A stretch of 56,563 nucleotides of DNA from CAZRXG01 sp964603985 (GTDB taxonomy: Bacteria > Chloroflexota > Anaerolineae > Aggregatilineales > UBA3940). The notes under the pieces are model-generated. The model was not told where the DNA came from, made no database searches, and was given only the letters and a program-made list of their open reading frames with translations. This document shows positions 1 to 7,534 of this stretch, piece by piece. The position numbers were made by a program, and so were the translations under genes. The stretch is from the NCBI GenBank assembly GCA_964603985.1, contig CAZRXG010000029.1:1-56563 (forward strand), written 5' to 3'. How positions within the stretch are numbered: position 1 is the stretch's first letter; every line of letters begins with the position of its first letter.

Positions 1-2
1 TC

Positions 3-893
3 GCCCCCCACCTGGCCGCCCGCCCCGACCTGCTCGCCGACCTCGGCATGACCTGGGTCAAAGTCTACGACACCCCCCAGATCGCCGACTACCCCGCCCA
101 ACACGTGCTGTTCCGCGTGAACATCGACCCGGTTGACCTGGACGGCTGGGAGCGCGGCCTCTACGACCTGGCCCCGGAGCTGGCCCGGCGCGGCGCAGAT
201 GCCGTCGAGATCGGCAACGAGGCCAACCTGGCCGCCGAGTGGGGTGCTCCCCCCGACCCGGCCCGCTTCACCGACGCGCTGTGCCGTGCGTACCGCGCCT
301 TCAAGCAGACCGCCCCGCAGATCATCGTCGTTTCCGGGGGACTGGCCCCCACCGACACCATGCCCGACGGGCGCTCGATCAACGACCTGGACTTCGCGCA
401 GCGGGCGCTGGACGCGGGGGCAGGGGACTGCTTCGATGCGTGGGGCTACCACGCCTACGGCTTCGACCAGCCGCCCGAATCCGACCCCTTCGAGCACGAG
501 ATGAGCTTCCGGCGGGCCGAGCGGATGTACCGCCTGCTGGACGAACGCGGCCTGGGCGAGCGGGGGGTGTGGATCACCGAGTTTGGCTGGCTGCGCGACC
601 CGCGCGAAGAGGGCGTCGATTGCAGCGGTGACGCGAACTTTGTAAACTTTGAGTGGATGGTTGTCTCACGGGAGGCGCAGGCGGTCTACACGGCGCGGGC
701 GGTTGCCTACGCTGCGGATAACTGGTCGTGGGTCGGGCCGCTGTTCGTGTGGAATCTCAACTGGAACCTGTACGAGCCATCCTACGAGCCAACGTGCAGC
801 CACCTGCGCTGGTATGGTATCCTAGACAGCAACGGCACGCCGTTACCGATCTTCAACGCCATGCGGCAGATCAAAGCGGACACGTCACCATGA
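3..893 (+). CDS. Clan GH-A glycoside hydrolase-like protein, 5'-truncated by window edge
   Basis: The reading frame is open from base 3, so the true start lies upstream; the first ATG at 48 is internal because the residues before it (APHLAARPDLLADLG) align with the next gene. The fold looks like a TIM-barrel glycosidase of the cellulase/GH5-GH39-like superfamily. VEIGNEANLAAEW carries the expected acid/base Glu at the end of strand 4, and WITEFGW carries the nucleophile Glu at the end of strand 7. WGYHAYG and FVWNLNWN are further barrel motifs. It is a tandem paralogue of the gene that follows, and its TGA overlaps the next ATG (ATGA), so the two are translationally coupled. The substrate cannot be told. 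The C-terminal extension of the second copy is absent here. Confidence 0.85.
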   Translation, partial: APHLAARPDLLADLGMTWVKVYDTPQIADYPAQHVLFRVNIDPVDLDGWERGLYDLAPELARRGADAVEIGNEANLAAEWGAPPDPARFTDALCRAYRAFKQTAPQIIVVSGGLAPTDTMPDGRSINDLDFAQRALDAGAGDCFDAWGYHAYGFDQPPESDPFEHEMSFRRAERMYRLLDERGLGERGVWITEFGWLRDPREEGVDCSGDANFVNFEWMVVSREAQAVYTARAVAYAADNWSWVGPLFVWNLNWNLYEPSYEPTCSHLRWYGILDSNGTPLPIFNAMRQIKADTSP

Positions 894-2299
894 GGCTTTC
901 GCAAACGGCACGCACCACCATACGTCTGATCGGGGTCGGGATCGCCCTCACGCTGCTGCTGACGGCAGGTGAGCGGTCAACGGTCTCCGCGCAGCGGGCG
1001 CGCTCGCGGCACATCGGCTACGGGATCAGCGTCGCGCCGCACCTGCCTTCGCGCCCCGACCTGCTGGACGAGCTGGACATGGACTGGGTGAAGATTTACT
1101 CGACGTCCCAGCTCAGCGACTACCCCAACCAGCACGTGTTGTACCGGGTGGACGTGCCGCCCAACGCGGGCGACCTCGACTCGTGGGAGGAGGGGCTGTA
1201 CGACCTGGCGCTGGAGCTTCAGGGGTACGGCGTGGCGGCGGTGGAGATCGGCAACGAGCCGAACCTGGCGGTTGAGTGGGGCGGCAAAACGCCGGACGCC
1301 CGGCAGTTCGCGGGCGCGCTGTGCCGGGGATACCAGGTTTTCAAAGAGGTCGCGCCGAACATCATCGTGGTGGCGGGTGGGCTGGCGTCGACGATCACGA
1401 CGCCCGACCAGCGCGCGATCACCGACCTGAGCTTCGCGCAGGAGATGTTTAACGCGGGAGCGGGGCAATGCTTCGATGCGTGGGGATACCATCCCTACGG
1501 GTACAACCAGCCGCCCGAAGCCGACCCTAACCAGAGCGAACTGGTCTTCCGGCGCACCGAGCGCATGTACAACCTGCTGTGGAAGAACGGCATCCGTGAC
1601 AAGCAGATCTGGATCACCGAGTTCGGGTGGGTGCGCGACCCGGAGGAGGGCGGGCTGGACTGCTCCGGCGACCCGGAGTTCGGGGATTTCGAGTGGATGA
1701 AGTTCCCGCGCGAGCTACAGGCGGCCTACACGGTGCGCGCCTTCGCGTTTGCGGAGCGGAACTGGCCGTGGGTGGGGCCGATGTTCCTGTGGAACCTCAA
1801 CTGGAACGAGTATCCCGCCACGGACCTGCGGGTGTGCAGCCACATGCGCTGGTACGGCATCCTCGACGAGCACGGCCAACCGCTGCCGGTGTTCTACGCG
1901 GTCAAGCAGATGTCCAAATACACACCACACGAGTACCGCCCGACGGTGGGGGCGGTGATTCACGGGCTAACGCGCACGGCAGAGGCGGGCTGCGCCGGGG
2001 AGATGCACCTGGGGAGCTTCACGGTGCGCAACTCCGGCTACCCCGGCCACCTGGACGTGGAGATCGAAGCGGCCAACGGGCCGGGTCGCCCGGTGGTGTG
2101 GACCAGCACCAACGAGGCGATCAGCGGAACGGAGGTCGAGGTGTACGTCGACGCGACAGGGATTGAGCCGGGGCTGCACCTGATCGCGGTCAATCTGCGG
2201 GCGTTCGGCACGCGGCGGATGTCGAGTCACGTGGTGCGCGGCTGGCTGCTGATCCACTTCCCGACATCGCCGGAGTGCGTGGCGCGGTACGGAGGCTAG
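890..2299 (+). CDS. Secreted clan GH-A glycoside hydrolase-like protein with C-terminal beta domain
   Basis: About 469 residues from the ATG at 890, which overlaps the upstream stop as ATGA; an earlier in-frame start would run through the upstream gene. An N-terminal signal peptide (RLIGVGIALTLLLTAGE, then an SAQ-type cleavage site) indicates export. The barrel domain (about residues 35-350) has VEIGNEPNLAVEW and WITEFGW, the two catalytic Glu motifs of clan GH-A. Residues 355-469 form a separate region rich in beta-prone sequence (FTVRNSGYPGHLDVEIEA), perhaps a CARDB-like or immunoglobulin-like domain. It is a paralogue of the preceding truncated gene. Substrate is unknown. The motif placement makes the glycosidase fold secure; activity is inferred. 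Confidence 0.85.
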   Translation: MRLSQTARTTIRLIGVGIALTLLLTAGERSTVSAQRARSRHIGYGISVAPHLPSRPDLLDELDMDWVKIYSTSQLSDYPNQHVLYRVDVPPNAGDLDSWEEGLYDLALELQGYGVAAVEIGNEPNLAVEWGGKTPDARQFAGALCRGYQVFKEVAPNIIVVAGGLASTITTPDQRAITDLSFAQEMFNAGAGQCFDAWGYHPYGYNQPPEADPNQSELVFRRTERMYNLLWKNGIRDKQIWITEFGWVRDPEEGGLDCSGDPEFGDFEWMKFPRELQAAYTVRAFAFAERNWPWVGPMFLWNLNWNEYPATDLRVCSHMRWYGILDEHGQPLPVFYAVKQMSKYTPHEYRPTVGAVIHGLTRTAEAGCAGEMHLGSFTVRNSGYPGHLDVEIEAANGPGRPVVWTSTNEAISGTEVEVYVDATGIEPGLHLIAVNLRAFGTRRMSSHVVRGWLLIHFPTSPECVARYGG

Positions 2300-2300
2300 G

Positions 2301-3323
2301 ATGCCATCGCCCGACCCCAAGACAGATGACGAAGATCGGAAAAAAGAGGATCGCAGCCACACCGACTCGATAGCCCGGCGGGACGTGCTGAAGGAGCTGA
2401 CCGACTCGCAGCGCATGCGGCTGAAGCGGGAGCGCTCCGGCAAGAAGAAGAGCGACGATGCGCTCAACCTGAGCCAGCCCTCCGACACGCTGGCGCGGCT
2501 GGGCGCGACGTTCTCGGCGCTGGGCCGCCCCGACCACGCGGTCGAGTTCTACGAGCAGGCGCTGGAGGGCTACCGCACGAACAGCGACCAGGAGGGTGAG
2601 GCGTCGACGCTGGCGAGCATGGCGGCGGCGCTGTGGCAGCAGCGCGAGCCTGCCCGCGCAACCGCCGCGTACGAGCAGGCGGCGGCGCTCTACCGACTGC
2701 TGGGCAATCGCTCCGGGGAGGCGACGGCACTCAACTGCATCGGGCTGCTGCACGACCAGAACGGCGACCTGGAGGCCGCGCTGGGCTATTACGAGCAGGC
2801 GCTGGCGATCCTGTGGGACGCGGGCGACAAGAGCGGCGAGGCCGCCACGCTGGACGTGATCGGCATGGCGCAGCGGAGACTGGGGAACATCAAGGACGCG
2901 CTTGAGGCACACCGGCAGGCGCTCAAAATCCAGCAGGAGCAGGGTGACGTGGCAGGCGAGGCCAGCACCCGGCACGCGTTAGCGCTGGCCTACGAGGAGA
3001 TGGGCCAGACCGAGCGGGCGGCGGCGTACTACGAATGGGCGCTGCGGCTGCGGCGTCAGATCAAGGACGAAGCGGGCGAGGCGATCACGTGCTACAACCT
3101 CTCGAAGCTGTACAAGCGGCTGGGCCACCTCAACGAGGCGGAGGAGCTGCTGGCGCGGACGGTCGCCATCGAGGAGCAGGCGAACCACCCCGATTACCCT
3201 AAGGATGAGGCCGAGTTGGCGGCGCTGCGGGCGCGGCGGCGGGGTGAGGAGCCAGGCTCGCGGGACGCGTCGCGGTGGCACCAGGAGCCGCCCATCCCAG
3301 GAGGCGGCATGATGGGGGAGTGA
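2301..3323 (+). CDS. Tetratricopeptide repeat protein
   Basis: 340 residues beginning one base after the previous stop, with GGAGG (2291-2295) inside the end of the upstream gene as ribosome binding site, so it is the third member of one operon. The N-terminal 60 residues are highly charged (KTDDEDRKKEDRS) and probably disordered. From about residue 63 to 300 there are roughly six to seven TPR units of about 40 residues with the LGxxxxALxxYEQAL pattern, the longer spacing seen in NB-ARC/Kinesin-light-chain-like TPR_12 arrays. There is no signal peptide, so it is cytoplasmic. TPR arrays mediate protein-protein contacts; the partner is unknown. The link to the secreted glycosidases is positional only. 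Confidence 0.85.
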   Translation: MPSPDPKTDDEDRKKEDRSHTDSIARRDVLKELTDSQRMRLKRERSGKKKSDDALNLSQPSDTLARLGATFSALGRPDHAVEFYEQALEGYRTNSDQEGEASTLASMAAALWQQREPARATAAYEQAAALYRLLGNRSGEATALNCIGLLHDQNGDLEAALGYYEQALAILWDAGDKSGEAATLDVIGMAQRRLGNIKDALEAHRQALKIQQEQGDVAGEASTRHALALAYEEMGQTERAAAYYEWALRLRRQIKDEAGEAITCYNLSKLYKRLGHLNEAEELLARTVAIEEQANHPDYPKDEAELAALRARRRGEEPGSRDASRWHQEPPIPGGGMMGE

Positions 3324-3348
3324 ACGGTAACAGCCTCGACTTCTCTTC

Positions 3349-3413
3349 GATGGGCTGGCTTCAGTCCACGAATTACACGGATTACACAGATTTTCCTACA
3401 CCTTTGTCCCACT
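3349..3413 (+). repeat. Interspersed repeat family C, copy 1
   Basis: Copy of a short intergenic repeat with the core AATTACACGGATTACACAG followed by ATTTTCCTACACCTTTGTCCCACT. Close copies lie at 16124-16193 (most similar, including the CGATGGG lead-in and the CACCTTTGTCCCACT tail), 8865-8902 and 35147-35183, all on the same strand and all intergenic. No inverted ends or coding potential were seen. Confidence 0.75.
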
Positions 3414-3431
3414 CAGGATGTGCATTATACT
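3404..3431 (+). promoter_or_regulatory. Sigma70-like promoter for the TIR-FGE gene
   Basis: TTGTCC (3404-3409) and TATACT (3426-3431) are separated by 16 bp, placing transcription start about 35 bases before the ATG at 3471. The -35 box lies inside the tail of repeat copy C1, while the -10 box lies just outside it. Confidence 0.45.
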
Positions 3432-3470
3432 AAGGCTGAGTTTCCTGTTTAGGTGCCGGATTAATGAGCT

Positions 3471-4862
3471 ATGCCAGATCTGTTTCTCAGCTACTGTCGC
3501 GATGACCGCCTCGTGATGCACGTCCTGCGCGACAACCTGCGCAGCCTGGGCTTCAACGTCTGGATCGACGAGGAGCACCTGACCGTCGGCACGCCGGAGT
3601 GGCAGCACGCCATCGAAGAGGCCATAAAGCATGCCGGTGCGATGGTGGTCCTCCTCAGTCCCGGCGCTAAAGCCTCCCACTGGGTAAACAATGAGATTCT
3701 ATATGCCCAGGCGCGCCGGAAACGCATCTTCCCGGTGCTGCTCGCGGGTGACAACCTTACTGCGATTCCGCTGTCCTTGCTATCGGCTCACTACGCCGAC
3801 ATGCGTGGCCGCGCCAGCTACGAAGACGAGTTCCGTAAGCTGGTGAAGGGATTGGCCGATCATTTCGGCATGACGGTTGCGGCGTTCCATCTGGACTTCT
3901 CAGGGGCGCGTATTCAGGTGCACGTGTACGGGAACGTCGAGGGGGGCAAAGTCCTCGTCGCAGGTCGTGACGTTGTAGAACAGACTGTAGTGTCCCCTCA
4001 TGTCCCACCCCCACCGAAACCGGAACCACCTGCCCGCCAGCGCGAAACGCGCAAGCCCTTTGAGCCGGAGATGGTGCTCATTCCAGCCGGGCCGTTCCTG
4101 ATGGGCAGCCCAAAAAGTGACAGGCTGCGCTTTGGTGACGAGCCAGAACAGTTCGAGCTTGACCTCGACTACGATTACGCCATCGGCAAATATCCGGTGA
4201 CGGTGGGACAGTACCGGGTATTTGTGGATGCGGGTGGGTACGGCAATCGCAGTTACTGGACGGATGCCGGCTGGACACAGCGCAAATCGGATGGCCGGAC
4301 ACAGCCCCGCTATTGGGATGAGTTGCCCTGGATTGACTCGGACAATCTACCGGTGGTGGGCATCTCGTGGTACGAGGCATACGCCTACACGCGCTGGCTG
4401 GCCGAGGCCACCGGGCGGAACTACCGCCTGCCGACCGAAGCCGAGTGGGAGAAGGCCGCGCGCGGCGGGCTGCAAATCCCCGATGGCCACGGCGGCATGG
4501 AGAAAAACCCCAACCCGGCCCGAATCTGGCCGTGGGGAGATGAGGAGCCAACAAAGGAGTTGTGCAACTTCAAGCGCAATGTAGGGCAGACCAGCCCGGT
4601 GACCAGCCACGCAGCACAGGCTGAGTGCCAACCCTACGGTTTGTACGATATGGCGGGCAACGTCTGGGAGTGGTGCCTCTCGAAGTGGGCCGCCCCATTC
4701 ACCCACCCGGAAGACAACGACCCGCAGGGGAACAGCCCCCGGGTGGTGCGGGGCGGCTCGTGGGGCGATGTCACGTACGGCGTCCGCGCCGCCTATCGTG
4801 ACGGGTTCAACCCAGATGATTCGTGGGACAACGACGGTTTCCGCTGCGCCCTCTCTTACTGA
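3471..4862 (+). CDS. TIR domain - FGE/SUMF1-fold (C-type-lectin-like) protein
   Basis: 463 residues. Residues 1-130 form a bacterial TIR domain: LFLSYCRDD at the first strand, WIDEEHL in the second region, and ASHWVNNEI, where E75 sits at the position of the NADase catalytic Glu. Residues about 198-463 are an FGE-sulfatase (SUMF1) domain, from MVLIPAGPFLMGS through RLPTEAEWEKAARGG and NVWEWC to RGGSW and a C-terminal GFRCALSY. The cysteine pair that does catalysis in true formylglycine-generating enzymes is not evident, so this is probably a binding scaffold. TIR plus FGE-fold proteins occur among conflict and STAND-type sensors and among diversity-generating retroelement targets. No reverse transcriptase or template repeat is visible here. 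It stands alone, with its own promoter candidate and no partner. Confidence 0.9.
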   Translation: MPDLFLSYCRDDRLVMHVLRDNLRSLGFNVWIDEEHLTVGTPEWQHAIEEAIKHAGAMVVLLSPGAKASHWVNNEILYAQARRKRIFPVLLAGDNLTAIPLSLLSAHYADMRGRASYEDEFRKLVKGLADHFGMTVAAFHLDFSGARIQVHVYGNVEGGKVLVAGRDVVEQTVVSPHVPPPPKPEPPARQRETRKPFEPEMVLIPAGPFLMGSPKSDRLRFGDEPEQFELDLDYDYAIGKYPVTVGQYRVFVDAGGYGNRSYWTDAGWTQRKSDGRTQPRYWDELPWIDSDNLPVVGISWYEAYAYTRWLAEATGRNYRLPTEAEWEKAARGGLQIPDGHGGMEKNPNPARIWPWGDEEPTKELCNFKRNVGQTSPVTSHAAQAECQPYGLYDMAGNVWEWCLSKWAAPFTHPEDNDPQGNSPRVVRGGSWGDVTYGVRAAYRDGFNPDDSWDNDGFRCALSY

Positions 4863-5031
4863 CTCTGGTTTCTGGGTTTCTGTTTTTCTGATCTTATCGC
4901 CAAAATGGGTGGGGGTATGCTGATCGGCGTCGGGTGAGCTTGTCGTGAGTCACGCGGCTCACCACACGGGCAACAGTACGTTGGGCGTATAGGTGGAGGA
5001 TGGCTTCACCATTCTCCCTGGGAGTTAACCG

Positions 5032-5262
5032 ATGCCGGATTTAGATCGAATCACCTTTGATCGCCAGATCATGAACGGACAGGCTTGTATCCGGGGAATG
5101 CGTATCCCTGTGTCGCTGATCGTCAATCTGGTGGCACACGGCAAACAGGCCGCCGACATCCTGGCCGAATACCCTGATCTGGAAGAGGAAGACATCCGGC
5201 AGGCATTGACCTATGCGGCCTGGCTGGCCCGCGAACAAGTGTACACTGGGAAATCGGTGTGA
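5032..5262 (+). CDS. DUF433 family protein, VapB-like antitoxin
   Basis: 76 residues, a full-length DUF433 domain: ITFDRQIMNGQACIRGMRIP at the start, then VAHGKQAADILAEYPDLEEEDIRQAL, a winged-helix-like segment found in antitoxins paired with DUF5615 (Mut7-C/PIN-like) toxins. GGGAG (about 5020-5024) precedes the ATG. Partner genes of this family normally follow with a 4-base overlap and begin MKFL-. Here a frame beginning MKFFARC does overlap the stop at 5259, but it shows no toxin domain and runs straight into the next lipoprotein gene. The antitoxin therefore appears orphaned. An orphan DNA-binding regulator is the alternative reading. Confidence 0.85.
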   Translation: MPDLDRITFDRQIMNGQACIRGMRIPVSLIVNLVAHGKQAADILAEYPDLEEEDIRQALTYAAWLAREQVYTGKSV

Positions 5263-5342
5263 AGTTTTTCGCCAGGTGCCGAAGCAGCACACCAGACACG
5301 GGATCGAGCGCAAGATCGATAACGGTGAAAGAGGGGGAAGAG

Positions 5343-7421
5343 ATGAGGCGCGAGTTGAAGGCCGTTATCGGCGTTTTTCTGCTCTTGCTTGTATCAGGAT
5401 GCAGTGGGGAAGAGCAGATAACTGCGTCAGATGAGCAGGTGCAGATAACCGCAGCAAGTAATGTGGAACCGGAAGCCACCGTGCCAGGTGTTTCCATCAC
5501 GGACACAATAGCCCCCCTTGCGCCCGGCAAAATCGGGCAGGTATGGGCGAATGATGGGGGTGACAAGGTCACACGGGATGAACTGCGGGCCACCAATGAC
5601 CCGCTTTCGGTGGGCAACCTGGTTTGGGATGGCACAAAAATATCACTGTTTGGTGCACGTAACGAGGTCGTAGCCTTCAATCTGGTGCTCGAAGCACCTG
5701 AGCAGGACGCTACCGATGTTACGGTGACCTTCAACACGCTTGATGGGCCGGAGGGGGCGAGCATCAGCGCCAGGTCGGTCAGCGGTGATGATATCTTCAA
5801 CTACGTGGGGCGCGACATCGAGCTGTTTTACGTCCGCTATCTCGAAATCAAGGGGCTGAGCACCGATCTGTTCTTTCACGGTTATGCTTACGACGAGCGG
5901 CACATCCCGGCGCGCTGCCGTCGCCCTTATAACGAAGAAGGTGAGGGCAGTGGGGGATGGGAGGATCGACCCTGCCATAACAAGCTCTACCCTGAAATCG
6001 CCGTACCTCTCACACTTGAAATGCCCTTCACCATTCCGGCGAGCACCAATCAGTCTATCTGGGGGGATATTTACATACCAGAAGATGCCCCGGCGGGCAG
6101 CTACTCCGGCCAGATCTCAGTGCTGGAGAACGGCACACTCACCTGGCAGATCCCCATCGAACTGCGGGTGTTTGACTTTGGATTGCCCGCTTTACCCAAC
6201 GCCCGCACGATGTTGTACTACAGCCATGAAAACATCAATGACCGCTATCTGGGCGAGGCTAACGCCTATCCTGCGCCCGGCACCGATGTCTATGCACAGG
6301 CCCTGGTGTTAGCCAATCGCCACTTCCACCTGGCCCATCGCCACAAGATTTCGCTCATTGACGAGCATACGCCCCTCGAACGCATGGATGCGGATTGGGT
6401 CGACCGGCTGGCGGGAGAGCTATTCACACCTGCCCAGGGATACGCGGGTATTGGCGCCGGGGTGGGGAACAACGTTTATGCCATCGGAACTTATGGCAGT
6501 TGGCCCTGGCAGGGCGGTGGGCGAGATGAGATGTGGGCCAATACCGATGCCTGGGTCAATTGGTTTGAATCCCGGTCGTTTACAATGCCTACTGAGTACT
6601 TTCTTTACCTGATCGACGAGTCTGATGATTACGAGCAGGTCGAACGCTGGGCACAATGGATGGACGAGAACCCCGGCTCCGGTCAGCGTTTGATGTCGAT
6701 GGCGACAATTGACCTTCCTATCGCAGCTACTTATGTACCGTCGCTCGATATCCCAGCCGCCTGGATGTCGGTTGGCCCGACCGCCATCTGGCAGGATGCC
6801 GCTGCGAGCTATGCCGCAAATCCTGACCAGAGATTGTTCTTCTACAACAGCAATCGACCTGCTACCGGCTCGTTTGCGATTGAAGATGAGGGGGTAGCCT
6901 TACGGGTACTCGCCTGGGCACAATACAAGATGAGGATCGACCGGTGGTTCTATTGGGAGTCAACGTATTACAACAACGACCAGGGGAACACCGGACAGAC
7001 GAACGTCTTTCAACAGGCACAGACATACGGCGAACTCGACGACTGCTGCGACGACATATTTGGTGAGACAGGCTGGAACTACCTGAACGGTGATGGCGTG
7101 TTGTTCTATCCGGGAACCGATACACGCTACCCTGAGGACAGCTACGGGGTACAGGGCCCATTTGCCTCGCTGCGGTTAAAACATTGGCGGCGTGGTATTC
7201 AGGATGTGGATTACCTGGTGCTGGCTGCTGCGATTGATCCTGAACGCACCGCTCAACTTGTCTCCGACATGATACCCCGTGTTATGTGGGAGTACGGTGT
7301 GAGCGATCCGAGCGACCCAACCTGGGTGCTTACTGACATCAGTTGGTCGGTCAACCCGGACGTGTGGGAAACAGCGAGGATGGAGCTGGCCAACATCATA
7401 GAGGGTGCGTCTCCACAGTAA
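5343..7421 (+). CDS. DUF4091 / GH123-like secreted lipoprotein
   Basis: About 692 residues from the ATG at 5343, chosen because it gives a clean lipoprotein signal peptide (VFLLLLVSGCSG, lipobox Cys about residue 20) and follows a GGGGGAAGAG ribosome binding site; an upstream GTG at 5259 would bury the signal. Residues about 60-330 are beta-rich and resemble the N-terminal sandwich of GH123-type proteins. The catalytic-like barrel has YLIDESDD with the adjacent Asp-Glu pair (D425-E426) expected for substrate-assisted N-acetylgalactosaminidases of GH123. The segment LRLKHWRRGIQDVDYLVLAA near the C-terminus is the DUF4091 signature. The likely role is a cell-surface glycan hydrolase; substrate not determinable. 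Confidence 0.8.
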   Translation: MRRELKAVIGVFLLLLVSGCSGEEQITASDEQVQITAASNVEPEATVPGVSITDTIAPLAPGKIGQVWANDGGDKVTRDELRATNDPLSVGNLVWDGTKISLFGARNEVVAFNLVLEAPEQDATDVTVTFNTLDGPEGASISARSVSGDDIFNYVGRDIELFYVRYLEIKGLSTDLFFHGYAYDERHIPARCRRPYNEEGEGSGGWEDRPCHNKLYPEIAVPLTLEMPFTIPASTNQSIWGDIYIPEDAPAGSYSGQISVLENGTLTWQIPIELRVFDFGLPALPNARTMLYYSHENINDRYLGEANAYPAPGTDVYAQALVLANRHFHLAHRHKISLIDEHTPLERMDADWVDRLAGELFTPAQGYAGIGAGVGNNVYAIGTYGSWPWQGGGRDEMWANTDAWVNWFESRSFTMPTEYFLYLIDESDDYEQVERWAQWMDENPGSGQRLMSMATIDLPIAATYVPSLDIPAAWMSVGPTAIWQDAAASYAANPDQRLFFYNSNRPATGSFAIEDEGVALRVLAWAQYKMRIDRWFYWESTYYNNDQGNTGQTNVFQQAQTYGELDDCCDDIFGETGWNYLNGDGVLFYPGTDTRYPEDSYGVQGPFASLRLKHWRRGIQDVDYLVLAAAIDPERTAQLVSDMIPRVMWEYGVSDPSDPTWVLTDISWSVNPDVWETARMELANIIEGASPQ

Positions 7422-7482
7422 TCCCGGACGATGCCACAGGCCGTCAGGCTGCCGATGGGATGGTGGGGGGGTGAGTCAAGAA

Positions 7483-7510
7483 GGGCGGCCTCAAGAACCG
7501 CCCCCCGGAT
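7483..7510 (-). terminator. Possible terminator downstream of the PAS-UbiA gene
   Basis: A GGGCGG/CCGCCC 6-bp stem (7483-7488 with 7498-7503) lies between the convergent stop codons at 7421 and 7535. Read on the minus strand it is followed by TTCTT. It is short and its T-run is weak. Confidence 0.3.
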
Positions 7511-7534
7511 AGCCAGCAGGAAGGGAACGAGAGT

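Noticed and set aside
977..1492. Long minus-strand open frame opposite the second glycosidase gene
   Set aside because: Shadow frame of a high-GC gene: Arg/Val/His-rich composition, no ribosome binding site and no domain.
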